Source: Opitutia bacterium
Lineage (GTDB): Bacteria; Verrucomicrobiota; Verrucomicrobiia; Opitutales; Opitutaceae
Assembly (NCBI GenBank): GCA_016190985.1
Contig: JACPPI010000001.1
Coordinates: 1 to 64,000, forward strand
Length of the DNA stretch: 64,000 bases
Reading direction: 5' to 3'
The notes beneath the pieces are model-generated. The model saw nothing but the letters and a program-made list of their open reading frames with translations, was not told the origin of the DNA and made no database searches. The position numbers were made by a program, and so were the translations under genes. Below, piece by piece: positions 7,554-17,234 of this stretch. Each line of letters opens with the position of its first letter. Position 1 is the stretch's first letter.

Positions 7554-8891
7554 ATGCTCGCCCTGACCATCATTCCGACCGAGGGCGGCCCGGAAATCCC
7601 GCCGGCGCTAATCATTCCCTTCGGTTTGTTGCTGCTGCTGATTGCTACGATGCCACTGGCGCCAGCGAAGCTGAAGCACCTCTGGGAGCACTATTATCCG
7701 CATGTGGCTGTGACCCTGGGCCTGCTGGTCGCGGGTTGGTATCTGGTCGGGATGCCAGCGGGAGAACGCATCATCGGCCACACGCTGCATGAATATTTCT
7801 CCTTCATCTGCCTGATCGGGTCGCTGTTCGTTGTGGCGGGCGGCATCCACCTCAAGGTCAAGGGCGAGGGCACGCCGCTGGCCAACGTGGCCTTCCTCGC
7901 GGTGGCCGCGGTGGTCACCAACTTCATCGGCACGACCGGGGCCTCGATGCTGCTGATCCGGCCTTGGATCCGAGTGAACAAGTATCGGATCAGCGCTTTC
8001 CACATCGTGTTTTTCATCTTCATCGTGTCGAACTGCGGCGGGGCGCTGACACCCATCGGGGATCCGCCGCTTTTCCTCGGCTACCTGCGCGGGGTGCCTT
8101 TCTTCTGGCTGGTGGAGCACGCCATCCTGCCTTGGACGTTTGTCAACGGGCTGCTGCTCGGGGCGTTTTATGTCTTCGACCGCCACAGTTTCTCCAAGGT
8201 GGCGGCCACGGTGCGATCGCACGCCACGCAGGAACACGAGACGTGGAGTTGCGACGGAATGATCAATGTCCTCTTCCTTCTCGCGATCATCGTCGGGGTG
8301 TTCCTGCCGGCGGAATATTTCATTCGCGAAGCGGTGCTGCTCGGCGCTGCGCTGGCCTCGTATAATCTCACACCGAAGCCGGTGCACCAGGAAAACCACT
8401 TCAACTTTGCGCCGGTCAAGGAGGTGGCCTGGCTCTTCCTCGGCATCTTCCTCACCATGATGCCGGCGCTGGGCTATCTGGAAAAACACGGCAAGGAGAC
8501 GGGGCTGACCAAGCCCGCGCAGTATTATTACGCCACCGGTTCGCTCTCCGCTGTGCTCGACAATGCGCCGACCTACCTGAACTTCCTCAAACTCGCCGAG
8601 GTGACGTTCGTGACCGAGACGCCGGAGGAAATCGCCGCCGGCGGAGGCGACTACGACAAACGCGCAGTGGCACAGCTGCTCAAGACGGCGCCGCAGTTCG
8701 TCGTGGCGCTCAGCCTGGGGGCGGTGTTCTTCGGGGCGATGACCTACATCGGCAACGGGCCGAACTTCATGGTCAAGAGCATCGCCGAAAGCTCAGGGGT
8801 GAAGGTGCCCACCTTCTTCGGTTTTTTATTCAAATACAGCCTGCCGATCCTGCTTCCGATACTGGTGCTCGCCGCGTGGCTATTTATCTAG
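7554..8891 (+). CDS. Sodium:proton antiporter / citrate-transporter-like (ArsB/NhaD superfamily) membrane protein
   Basis: Multiple TM segments; NFIGTTGASMLLIRPWIRVN, NCGGALTPIGDPPLFLGYL, LDNAPTYLNFL. Confidence 0.85.
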   Translation: MLALTIIPTEGGPEIPPALIIPFGLLLLLIATMPLAPAKLKHLWEHYYPHVAVTLGLLVAGWYLVGMPAGERIIGHTLHEYFSFICLIGSLFVVAGGIHLKVKGEGTPLANVAFLAVAAVVTNFIGTTGASMLLIRPWIRVNKYRISAFHIVFFIFIVSNCGGALTPIGDPPLFLGYLRGVPFFWLVEHAILPWTFVNGLLLGAFYVFDRHSFSKVAATVRSHATQEHETWSCDGMINVLFLLAIIVGVFLPAEYFIREAVLLGAALASYNLTPKPVHQENHFNFAPVKEVAWLFLGIFLTMMPALGYLEKHGKETGLTKPAQYYYATGSLSAVLDNAPTYLNFLKLAEVTFVTETPEEIAAGGGDYDKRAVAQLLKTAPQFVVALSLGAVFFGAMTYIGNGPNFMVKSIAESSGVKVPTFFGFLFKYSLPILLPILVLAAWLFI

Positions 8892-8929
8892 GCGTCGGCC
8901 CTAGTGGCTTGCTTGACGCAATTCTCAGG

Positions 8930-9301
8930 TCAGCGAAAGAACGAAAAACGTCCGCCCCCTTCCTCAATATCTTCTTCTGAAGTTACGTCGGTTTTGAGTG
9001 ATGAGACGGCCTCTTCCGGAAAGCCACCTTCGGACATTCGCTTTTTCAATGCGGTTGTTGCCTCTCGGAGCGCAATGTCACGGAAGATATTCTTATCCAC
9101 TCGTGTGCGGCAAATGAACCAAACGAACATGTTTTCGGGGCTACCGCTAAAATCGGCGAGCAGCTCCGAATCGACGATCGGATAGGACGAGCTGTCCTGT
9201 TCTTTCTTATGAAAATCAAGGCAGGCGGACATCACATTAACCCACTTGGCGGTCTCGAGATACTTGGCATCTCGTTTTTGTTTTGTGCGCCTGCTGGTCA
9301 T
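8930..9301 (-). CDS. Hypothetical protein
   Basis: 123-aa ORF filling the gap between antiporter and gdh; no family recognised. Confidence 0.45.
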   Translation of the reverse strand: MTSRRTKQKRDAKYLETAKWVNVMSACLDFHKKEQDSSSYPIVDSELLADFSGSPENMFVWFICRTRVDKNIFRDIALREATTALKKRMSEGGFPEEAVSSLKTDVTSEEDIEEGGGRFSFFR

Positions 9302-9351
9302 CGGACCATGTCGAAAACTTTATCCATCTCACGGCGTTGGCCTTCGTATTG

Positions 9352-10620
9352 TCACGGGAACAGCCCGCGCATGGCCTTGGCCTCGGAGACGCGCGAGATG
9401 CCGAGCACGAGGGCGGCGGTGCGGCGGCTGCAGTTGTATTTCTTCTGCGTCTCGTCGACCGAGGCCTTGGCCTTGGCGAGCATGCGGTGCAGCTTGTCGA
9501 AGACCTCGTTTTTCGTCCAATAGTAGTTCTGGAGGTTCTGCAGCCACTCGAAGTAGGAGACGATCACGCCGCCGGAGTTGCAGAGCACATCGGGGATGAT
9601 CTGGATGTCGCCCCGCTGGCTGAGGATCTGGTCGGCCTCGTTGGTGGTGGGGCCGTTGGCGCCCTCGGCGATGAGCCGGCATTTCAGTTTGCCGGCGTTT
9701 TCCGCCGTGATGACGCGCTCGAGGGCGGCGGGGATGAGGACGGTGCAGGGCTGCTCGAGGAGCTGCTCGTTGGTCAGCGCCTCGCCGCCGGGGAAGCCCT
9801 TGAGCGATTTGTTTTTCGCGGTGTATTCCGCGGCGGCCTTGAGGTCGATGCCCTTGGGATTGTAGATGCCGCCGGTGAAGTCGGAGATGCCGGTGATCTC
9901 GGCGCCCCAGTGATAGAGCGCGCGGGCGGCCTCGCTGCCGACATTGCCGAAGCCCTGGACGATGACGGTGGTTTTCTCCGCCTCGACGCCCATGTCCTCG
10001 AGGTAGGCCTTCACGAACCAGGCGACGCCCTCGCCGGTGGCCTCGGTGCGGCCGAGCGAGCCGCCGAGGGAGATGGGTTTGCCGGTGATGACGCCGGGCT
10101 CGTAGTAGCCCTTGTGGTTGGAATAGGTGTCCATCATCCACGCCATGACCTGCGCGTTGGTGCCGACGTCGGGCGCGGGGATGTCGACGTTGGGCCCGAT
10201 GAAGGGCGTGATCTCCTGCATGTAGCGGCGGGAAAGGCGCTCCAGCTCGGTGGCGGACATGTCGCGGGCGTTGACGATCACGCCGCCCTTGGCCCCGCCG
10301 TAGGGCAGGCCGACGAGCGAGCATTTCCAGCTCATCCACATGGCCAGCGCCGCGACCTCGCCGAGGGTCACGTCCTGGTGGAAGCGGATGCCGCCCTTGG
10401 CCGGGCCGGTGGAGAGGTTGTGCTGCACCCGGTAGCCCTCGAACAGCTCGACCTTGCCGCTGTCCATGCGGACGGGCATCGCGACCACGACGCAGCGGCG
10501 GGGGCGCTTGGTGCGTTCACGGAGCCCGGCCTCCATGCCGAGGATGTCGGCGGCGGCGTCGAACTGGTTGCAGGCCTGCTGGAAAACAGGGGAGCTGTAG
10601 ATGGTTTGGTGATGGGACAT
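9352..10620 (-). CDS. gdh: Glu/Leu/Phe/Val dehydrogenase (NAD-type glutamate dehydrogenase)
   Basis: LSTGPAKGGIRFH, GLPYGGAKGGV, DIPAPDVGTN, VQGFGNVGS, EGANGPTT, PDVLCNSGGVIVSYFEW. Confidence 0.95.
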   Translation of the reverse strand: MSHHQTIYSSPVFQQACNQFDAAADILGMEAGLRERTKRPRRCVVVAMPVRMDSGKVELFEGYRVQHNLSTGPAKGGIRFHQDVTLGEVAALAMWMSWKCSLVGLPYGGAKGGVIVNARDMSATELERLSRRYMQEITPFIGPNVDIPAPDVGTNAQVMAWMMDTYSNHKGYYEPGVITGKPISLGGSLGRTEATGEGVAWFVKAYLEDMGVEAEKTTVIVQGFGNVGSEAARALYHWGAEITGISDFTGGIYNPKGIDLKAAAEYTAKNKSLKGFPGGEALTNEQLLEQPCTVLIPAALERVITAENAGKLKCRLIAEGANGPTTNEADQILSQRGDIQIIPDVLCNSGGVIVSYFEWLQNLQNYYWTKNEVFDKLHRMLAKAKASVDETQKKYNCSRRTAALVLGISRVSEAKAMRGLFP

Positions 10621-10839
10621 GGGGAAGGGGCGGAGCGCCCGTTGTTTGTTGGCGCGAAGCTAGCGGCATTCGCGCGGGTTTGGCAATGGGCTTCGGGCCG
10701 GGCCGGGGGCAATCACGCCGGCTAATCCGGCCGCTCGCGCGGTTGATAGCCGCGATCGCCTCCGGCTTGCAAATGGCTGGTGGCTGGCGAGCTTGCCCAG
10801 TGGCTTGCTTTGGTGCAGGCCATTTGCCCCGGCCCGCCC

Positions 10840-12855
10840 ATGGCACTGTTCCAACTGCACTCGGATTACCAGCCGACCGGCGACCAGCCGGCCGCGATCG
10901 CGCAGTTGGTGGCCTCGTTCCGCGCCGGGAATCGCGCCCAGACCCTGCTGGGCGTCACCGGCTCGGGCAAGACCTTCACGATGGCCAATGTCATCGCCCA
11001 GCTCGACCGGCCGGTGCTCATCATCTCGCACAACAAGACGCTCGCCGCGCAGCTCTACTCCGAGTTCAAGGGCTTCTTCCCCGGGAACGCCGTCGAATAC
11101 TTCGTCAGCTACTACGACTACTACCAGCCCGAGGCCTATGTGCCGTCGAGCGACACCTTCATCGAGAAGGACTCGTCCATCAACGAGGAGATCGAGCGGC
11201 TGCGCATCGCCACGACCAGCTCGCTTGTCAGCCGGCGCGACGTGATCGTGGTGGCGAGCGTCTCCTGCATCTACGGTCTCGGCTCGCCCGAGGATTTCGC
11301 CGCCATGCGCATCACCCTGCGCCGGGGCGGCAGCCTGAACCGCAACAAGCTTCTCGAACGCCTCGTGGAGAACATCTACGAGCGGAACGACTGCGAGCTG
11401 AAGCGCGGGGCCTTCCGCGTGCGCGGCGACACGGTGGACGTGATGCCGGCCTACCTCGAGCACGGCCTGCGCGTGGAGTTTTTCGGTGACGAAATCGAGG
11501 CGCTCACGGAGTTCGAGCCGGTCAGCGGCGCCGTGCTGCGCAAGATTGACCAGTTCGACCTCTATCCCGCCAACCAGTATGTCACGAGCAAGGGCCGCCT
11601 CGACCACGCGATCAAGGCCATCAAGGCCGAACTGGAGGAGCGCGTGGCCTTCTTTGAGAAAAACCAGCAATACCTCGAGGCCCAGCGCATCCGCATGCGG
11701 ACGAACTACGACCTCGAGATGCTCCAGGAGATGGGGTTTTGCAGCGGCATCGAGAACTATTCGGCGCACCTGACGGCGCGGAAGCCCGGCGACCGGCCCT
11801 TCTGCCTGATCGATTTCTTCGCGAAGGATTTCCTGCTCTTCGTGGACGAGAGCCATGTGACGATCCCGCAGGTCGGCGGCATGTATAACGGCGACATCGC
11901 CCGCAAAAAGACGCTGGTGAACTTCGGCTTCCGCCTGCCCTCGGCGCTCGACAACCGGCCGCAGAGTTTCGAGGAGTTCCAGAGAATCACCGGCCAGACC
12001 CTCTATGTGTCGGCGACGCCGGCGCCTTTCGAGCTGGAGAAATCCGCCGTGATCGCCGAGCAGGTCATCCGCCCGACCGGTCTGCTCGATCCGGAAATCG
12101 TGCTGCGGCCGACCAAGGGCCAGGTCGAACACCTGATCGGCGAATGCCGCCTGGCGGCGGAGCAGGGCGAGCGGGTTCTGGTCACAACCCTGACGAAACG
12201 ACTTTCGGAGGATCTGACCACCCATCTGCGCGAATCCAGGATCCGCGTCGAATACCTGCACTCCGACATCGACGCGCTGGAGCGGGTCGAAATCCTCCGC
12301 AACCTGCGGCAGGGCAACTTTGACGTGCTCATCGGCATCAACCTGCTGCGCGAGGGCCTTGACCTGCCCGAGGTGGCGCTGGTGGCGGTGCTGGATGCCG
12401 ACAAGGAAGGCTTCCTGCGCAGCGCGACCAGCCTCATGCAGACCGCCGGCCGCGCCGCGCGGCACGAGAAGGGTCGCGTCATCTTCTACGCCGATGTCGT
12501 CACCGAATCCATCCGCCGCACCGTCGACGAGGTCACGCGCCGCCGCGCCAAGCAGCTCGCCTACAACGCGGCGCACAGGATCACGCCCCGCAGCGTGAAA
12601 CGCGGCGTGCAGGCCAGCCTCCACACCTACGACGGCAGCGGCACGGACACGACGCTGGCGGTGGCGGAGTCGGCGGACGACGTCGCGGCCGTGGTCGCCG
12701 AGCTGGAGGACGAGATGCAGGAGGCCGCCAACAAACTGGAGTTCGAGCGCGCCGCGTTGCTGCGCGACCAGATCAATTTGCTGAAATCAGGCGACTACCG
12801 GCGCCCCGCCAAGGAATCGTCCTACCGGCAGAAGCCCGCGAAAGGGCGCAAGTGA
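10840..12855 (+). CDS. uvrB: Excinuclease ABC subunit B
   Basis: LLGVTGSGKTFTMANVI, SYYDYYQPEAYVPSSDTFIEKDSSINEEIERLR, C-terminal UVR motif. Confidence 0.98.
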   Translation: MALFQLHSDYQPTGDQPAAIAQLVASFRAGNRAQTLLGVTGSGKTFTMANVIAQLDRPVLIISHNKTLAAQLYSEFKGFFPGNAVEYFVSYYDYYQPEAYVPSSDTFIEKDSSINEEIERLRIATTSSLVSRRDVIVVASVSCIYGLGSPEDFAAMRITLRRGGSLNRNKLLERLVENIYERNDCELKRGAFRVRGDTVDVMPAYLEHGLRVEFFGDEIEALTEFEPVSGAVLRKIDQFDLYPANQYVTSKGRLDHAIKAIKAELEERVAFFEKNQQYLEAQRIRMRTNYDLEMLQEMGFCSGIENYSAHLTARKPGDRPFCLIDFFAKDFLLFVDESHVTIPQVGGMYNGDIARKKTLVNFGFRLPSALDNRPQSFEEFQRITGQTLYVSATPAPFELEKSAVIAEQVIRPTGLLDPEIVLRPTKGQVEHLIGECRLAAEQGERVLVTTLTKRLSEDLTTHLRESRIRVEYLHSDIDALERVEILRNLRQGNFDVLIGINLLREGLDLPEVALVAVLDADKEGFLRSATSLMQTAGRAARHEKGRVIFYADVVTESIRRTVDEVTRRRAKQLAYNAAHRITPRSVKRGVQASLHTYDGSGTDTTLAVAESADDVAAVVAELEDEMQEAANKLEFERAALLRDQINLLKSGDYRRPAKESSYRQKPAKGRK

Positions 12856-12863
12856 TTTTTCCT

Positions 12864-13006
12864 GGAGGCGGGGTGCCCTCACCCCGCAAGACACAGTCAG
12901 CGCAATCTCAATCTGAGCGGGGTGAAGGCGCCCGCTGATGTCAACTAATAGTTTACATCAGCCGGCAGCGCAATTTGGAAATGGCGGGGTGAGGGCACCC
13001 CGCCTC
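12864..13006. repeat. Composite palindromic element: REP-like pair (GGAGGCGGGGTGCCCTCACCCCGC) enclosing a second palindrome
   Basis: Outer hairpins at 12864-12887 and 12984-13006 (inverted); inner palindrome at 12934-12962. Confidence 0.85.
12934..12962. repeat. GCTGATGTCAACTAATAGTTTACATCAGC palindrome (one arm mismatch)
   Basis: Near-perfect 29-bp palindrome, same family as 18151-18189. Confidence 0.85.
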
Positions 13007-13013
13007 TGTTCCG

Positions 13014-13679
13014 TCACTCCGGCAGCGAGTCGTCCAAATCCTCGTTCAGGCGGCACTCGTTCATGACGCGCAGCCAGATCTCGCGCAGGTCAAAGAGGCG
13101 CGGCAGGGCGTAGTCACGATAACGCAGGGCGGACGGAGACGCGGCCACATCGGGCTGGCCGAGCCGGGCAAGGGTGAGGTTGAGTTCGCGCAAGGCGCGC
13201 TTGAACAGGCAGACCGCGAGCGTGTAGTCGCCCATCTCCAGGGCCTGCACGGCCTGCAGCGCCTGTTCGTTGCCGCGATAGAGCAGGGCTTGGAGGGAAA
13301 TCCCGAGGGCGGCGGGCACCCGGTCCGGTTGGATGGCCAGACGCTCCCAGCGGGCCAGCAGGCTCACGTAGAGCGCGCGGGTGGAAATGTAGACCGGGTT
13401 GCGGTGCAGCGTGCAGGGGTCCCATTCGCCGTCGAAGAGATCCTCGGCCTCCGCCTCGCCGGTCTCCTCGCCGTTGTCCGCCATTTCCCAGCCCATGCGG
13501 CGGGCGGCCTCGTCCACGCGGTCGATGGCCGAGGGGATCTGGTCGTAGTGCTTGATGTATTCGTGGACGGCGGCCTCCTGCGCCCCGAGGTATTTCTGCC
13601 AGTCCAGCTCCGTCCAGGCGAGCTCGCCGCGGTCTTCCCAGTCGCTGTCGAACAACCCGTCGGAGTCAGAATTGGTCAT
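13014..13679 (-). CDS. Hypothetical protein
   Basis: 221-aa acidic ORF starting MTNSDSDGLFDSDWEDRGELAWTELDWQKYL; no recognised domain. Confidence 0.65.
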   Translation of the reverse strand: MTNSDSDGLFDSDWEDRGELAWTELDWQKYLGAQEAAVHEYIKHYDQIPSAIDRVDEAARRMGWEMADNGEETGEAEAEDLFDGEWDPCTLHRNPVYISTRALYVSLLARWERLAIQPDRVPAALGISLQALLYRGNEQALQAVQALEMGDYTLAVCLFKRALRELNLTLARLGQPDVAASPSALRYRDYALPRLFDLREIWLRVMNECRLNEDLDDSLPE

Positions 13680-13870
13680 GTAATGAAGGGGCCTTGCGGC
13701 TTGGATCCTGACAGTGCCCGGCTTGGGCCGGCTGGCAAATAAAATTCCGGGCATAGGCTGCAGCGGCGGTCTGCGACCGCCGTCCCTCTGTGATCGCCCC
13801 AACGGCGCTCCTGGAGCGTCGCCGCAGTGATCCGCCTTGAATCGCGCCCGGCGGCGGTTTTCCTGACGCC

Positions 13871-14146
13871 ATGCCCGCAGTGCAACATGCGACGGTCCAC
13901 TACAGCGGCCATGTGCAGGGCGTGGGTTTCCGCTACCAGGTCCTGCAGGTCGCGCAGGGCTTCGAGGTCGCGGGCCAGGTGCAAAACCTGCCCGACGGGC
14001 GGGTGCGGCTTGAGGCGGAGGGGCCGGCCGACGAGGTGCGCGAATTTCTGGCCGCCGTGCAGGAGCGGATGGAGGGCTTTATCCGCAAGGTTGAACAGGC
14101 GGAGTCGGTCCGCGCGCCGCAATTCTCGGGCTTCACCATCCGATGA
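13871..14146 (+). CDS. acyP: Acylphosphatase
   Basis: HYSGHVQGVGFRYQVLQVAQGFEVAGQVQNLPDGRVRLEAEG. Confidence 0.95.
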   Translation: MPAVQHATVHYSGHVQGVGFRYQVLQVAQGFEVAGQVQNLPDGRVRLEAEGPADEVREFLAAVQERMEGFIRKVEQAESVRAPQFSGFTIR

Positions 14147-14916
14147 GACCGGTCGCCCCCGACATCCCGGCGGTCGAGCTGCGCGCTTTCCGCAAAAGCT
14201 ACCGGCTCGGCTGGACGGGTGCGCGCGTCGGCGCCGTGCAGGACCTGTCGTTGCGCCTGGCGCCGGGACAGGTGCTCGGGTTGTTCGGACCCAACGGCTC
14301 CGGCAAGAGCACCACGCTCAAGGCTCTGGCCGGGCTTCTGCACCCGACCGCCGGCGAATGCCGGGTGTTTGACCACAGCGCCGGCAGCGCGGAGGCCCGC
14401 CCGCGCGTGGGCTACCTGCCGGAGGCGCCGCGTTTCGCGCCGCACCTGACCGGCCGAGAGTTCCTTTTCTATTGCGCGGGACTCAGCGGGCTGGGCGGGG
14501 AAGTCGCCGCGCAACGGGTCGGCGAGGTGCTCACGTGGAGCGGCCTGGCGGGCGCGGCCGGGCGGCGGATGGGAACCTATTCCAAGGGCATGAAGCAGCG
14601 CATCGGGCTGGCGCAGGCCATCGTGCACGATCCCGACCTGGTGCTGCTCGACGAGCCGGCCGGCGGGCTCGATCCGCAGGGCCGGCTGGCGCTCGATGGT
14701 TTGATTCGCGATCTGGCGGCGCGCGGCAAGACGGTGGTCTTCAGTTCGCATCTGCTCGACGCAGCCGGAGCTTTGTGCGACCGGATCGCGTTGCTGGGGA
14801 AAGGCCGGTTGCTGGCGGAAGGAACGACGGCGGAGTTGCTCGGCGCCGCGCCGGCCGCCCCGCCGGCGTCGCGCCTGGAGCAATTGTATCTGGACAGGAC
14901 AAACGGCCATGACTGA
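14143..14916 (+). CDS. ABC transporter ATP-binding protein
   Basis: Walker A GPNGSGKST, signature YSKGMKQRIGLAQA, Walker B LVLLDEPAGGLDP. Confidence 0.95.
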   Translation: MRPVAPDIPAVELRAFRKSYRLGWTGARVGAVQDLSLRLAPGQVLGLFGPNGSGKSTTLKALAGLLHPTAGECRVFDHSAGSAEARPRVGYLPEAPRFAPHLTGREFLFYCAGLSGLGGEVAAQRVGEVLTWSGLAGAAGRRMGTYSKGMKQRIGLAQAIVHDPDLVLLDEPAGGLDPQGRLALDGLIRDLAARGKTVVFSSHLLDAAGALCDRIALLGKGRLLAEGTTAELLGAAPAAPPASRLEQLYLDRTNGHD

Positions 14917-15697
14917 ACCGAGACATCGAGGCGTCGGGGCCAGCCTCAACCGGATCCGGTTGGTGGCCGGGCACACCTTGGGCGAGGCTTTGCGGATGCG
15001 CCTGGTCTTGCTCTTCGCGGTCGCGGCGGTGTTGCTGCTGCTGGGAGCGCGCTGGCTGGCGGAATTTCATTTCGGCGCGCCGGAGTTGAAGCTCATCGGG
15101 GATTTCGGCCTCGGGACGATGGGCTTGCTGGGAACGCTGCTGGCCGCCCTCGCCACGGCCCAGTTGTTTTTCAACGATGTCGCCAACGGGGCGGCCGCGT
15201 GCGTGCTGACGCGGCCCGTGCGCCGCTGGGAATATGTCGCCGGCAAGCTGGCGGGTGTGGCCGCGCTGCTGGCGCTTTTCACGGCGGTTCTCGGGGGCCT
15301 GCTGGCCGGCTTGTTGCTCTGGCGCAGTGGTCAGCTCGGTGTGGCATCGGCGGGGTTGCCCGTGCTGCTCAGCGCCTGCGCGCTGCAATGGATGAAATTC
15401 ACCGTGATCGCGGCCATGACGCTGCTCGTCTGCACCTACGCCGGCACGGCGCTGTTCGCGAGCTGCGCCGGTCTGCTGCTGGCGGTCATCGGCCATCTGC
15501 GGCCCTTCGCCACCGGCGGCGGTTTGGGCTGGCTGCGCGTCTGGCCCAACCTGGCGCGGTTCGACGCCGAAGCCCTGCTCGCGTCGGGCCTGCCGCTGCC
15601 AGCCCAGCAATTGCTCGGGCTGGCCGTCTACTGGGCGGTCTGCGTGCTGCTGTCTGGTGTGCTCGCCTCCTATGCCTTCAAGCAGCGCGAGTTTTAA
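14909..15697 (+). CDS. ABC transporter permease (ABC-2 type)
   Basis: Multiple TM segments, overlaps the ATPase gene. Confidence 0.8.
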   Translation: MTEPRHRGVGASLNRIRLVAGHTLGEALRMRLVLLFAVAAVLLLLGARWLAEFHFGAPELKLIGDFGLGTMGLLGTLLAALATAQLFFNDVANGAAACVLTRPVRRWEYVAGKLAGVAALLALFTAVLGGLLAGLLLWRSGQLGVASAGLPVLLSACALQWMKFTVIAAMTLLVCTYAGTALFASCAGLLLAVIGHLRPFATGGGLGWLRVWPNLARFDAEALLASGLPLPAQQLLGLAVYWAVCVLLSGVLASYAFKQREF

Positions 15698-16400
15698 TTC
15701 CGCCCGATTCGCGTTGCCGCTGGCGTCGCTCCTGGCCGTCGGATTTTTGCTGCGTGCGCTGGAACAGCCGGCGCCGGCGCTGTGGCGCGGCGCACAACTG
15801 ACGGCCCTCTCCGGCCGGGGCGGGCTGCTGTCGGTGCTCGGAGGATTGCGGACGCCGTTGGCGGCCGGTTATTGGCTGCGGGCCAATGTGGCCTGGGAGA
15901 ATCGTGACGCCGCCGCCATGGAGGCGTTGATCGGGCTGACCGTGGCGGCCGACGAGCGGCCGCTCTACTTCTGGCTGAACGGAGCACGCATGCTCGCCTA
16001 CGATGTGCCGGGCTGGCTGCCCGCCGACGCCCCGGCGGCGGTCCGGCGGCGGGCGGTGGAGGCGCAGGCGCAACGGGCGCTGCGTCTGCTGGAGCACGGG
16101 CTCGGCTGGCGCGGGGCCGCCGCCGCGCTGCATGTTGAGATGGCCAACATCCACCTGCGCCGCCTCGGCGACCTGGAGAATGCCGCGCGGTGCTACCGGC
16201 TGGCGGCGGAGCAGCCGGGGGCGCCGTATTACGCCGCGCGCATCCATGCCGAGCTGCTGCGCGCACTGGGGCGGCCGCGGGAGGCGCTGCTCTGGCTCCG
16301 GCGGATCCTGCCCGGCTTGCCCCCGCATGATCCTGAGGCCCGCCGCGAGGTGGTGCGGGAGCGCATCGCGGCGCTGGAGCGCGAGCTGGCTGGGCGGTGA
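15672..16400 (+). CDS. Hypothetical TPR-like protein
   Basis: Helical repeats (GDLENAARCYRLAAEQPGAPYYAARIHAELLRALGRPREALLWLRRI). Confidence 0.65.
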   Translation: MPSSSASFNSARFALPLASLLAVGFLLRALEQPAPALWRGAQLTALSGRGGLLSVLGGLRTPLAAGYWLRANVAWENRDAAAMEALIGLTVAADERPLYFWLNGARMLAYDVPGWLPADAPAAVRRRAVEAQAQRALRLLEHGLGWRGAAAALHVEMANIHLRRLGDLENAARCYRLAAEQPGAPYYAARIHAELLRALGRPREALLWLRRILPGLPPHDPEARREVVRERIAALERELAGR

Positions 16401-16412
16401 GCCACATAGGAT

Positions 16413-16499
16413 TGTCATCCTGAGCGCAGCGAAGGAAACACGCTCCGCGGGTGGCGCTACGTTCGTTGCCGTGGATTCTTCGCTGCGCCCAGGATGACA
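16413..16499. repeat. TGTCATCCTGAGCGCAGCGAAGGA inverted-repeat element, copy 2
   Basis: Terminal arms tgtcatcctgagcgcagcgaag / cttcgctgcgcccaggatgaca; homologous to 7437-7524. Confidence 0.88.
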
Positions 16500-16556
16500 G
16501 AAGTCGCGACGATGCCTTTGACACGGCCCCAGGAGCCGTTTGGACTGACTCCACGA

Positions 16557-17234
16557 ATGTCCGCCCAATTGCTCGATCACGTCACGATCAGCTGGCCTTA
16601 CCTCCTCCTGGCCGTGGCCATGCTGTGGTTTCCGCGCCAATGGCTGCGCAACGGCGCCCGGGTGCTGAAGAAGCGCCGCAGGCCCGACGGCGCGCTGGAG
16701 CGGCTCGCCGGCATGGGCGCACGCGACCCGGACGACAAGTCGGTCCAGCCCGGCAAGGAATTCGCCAACTTCCGCAACTACGTCGACCTCTTCCGCGCGC
16801 TGGCCGGCGGCTACAGCCTCACGCAGTTCGCCTTTGCCGCCCGCGACGGCGATGCGGAGCTGGCGGTGTTCCTCGTGCAAGCGGCCATCCTGCTCGTCGC
16901 GGTGCTGAGCCAGACAATCCGCCTTGGCGAGCGGCTGAGTTTCTTCGCGCCGATCTTCTTTCTTGTGGGCCTGAGCGTCGGGGCCAGCGGGCACTATGCG
17001 GGGCTGCTTGCCTTCATCCTCGTGCTGGCGATCAACCCCATCATCCCCAATCCCCGGCTGTTTCTCACCGCCTACGGGCTGCTGTTGCTGGCGTTTGGAT
17101 ATTTTTTGGATGCCGATATGAAACTGCTCGGGGTGAATGCGGCGCTGATCCTGCTGCCGCCGCTGCTCAGTCTGCTGGCGAAACGGCCGCTGGTCATCTT
17201 CACCCGGAAGGCGAAGTCCGCGACTCCCTCCTGA
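16557..17234 (+). CDS. Hypothetical integral membrane protein
   Basis: Several TM segments; ATGA overlap with menA. Confidence 0.65.
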   Translation: MSAQLLDHVTISWPYLLLAVAMLWFPRQWLRNGARVLKKRRRPDGALERLAGMGARDPDDKSVQPGKEFANFRNYVDLFRALAGGYSLTQFAFAARDGDAELAVFLVQAAILLVAVLSQTIRLGERLSFFAPIFFLVGLSVGASGHYAGLLAFILVLAINPIIPNPRLFLTAYGLLLLAFGYFLDADMKLLGVNAALILLPPLLSLLAKRPLVIFTRKAKSATPS

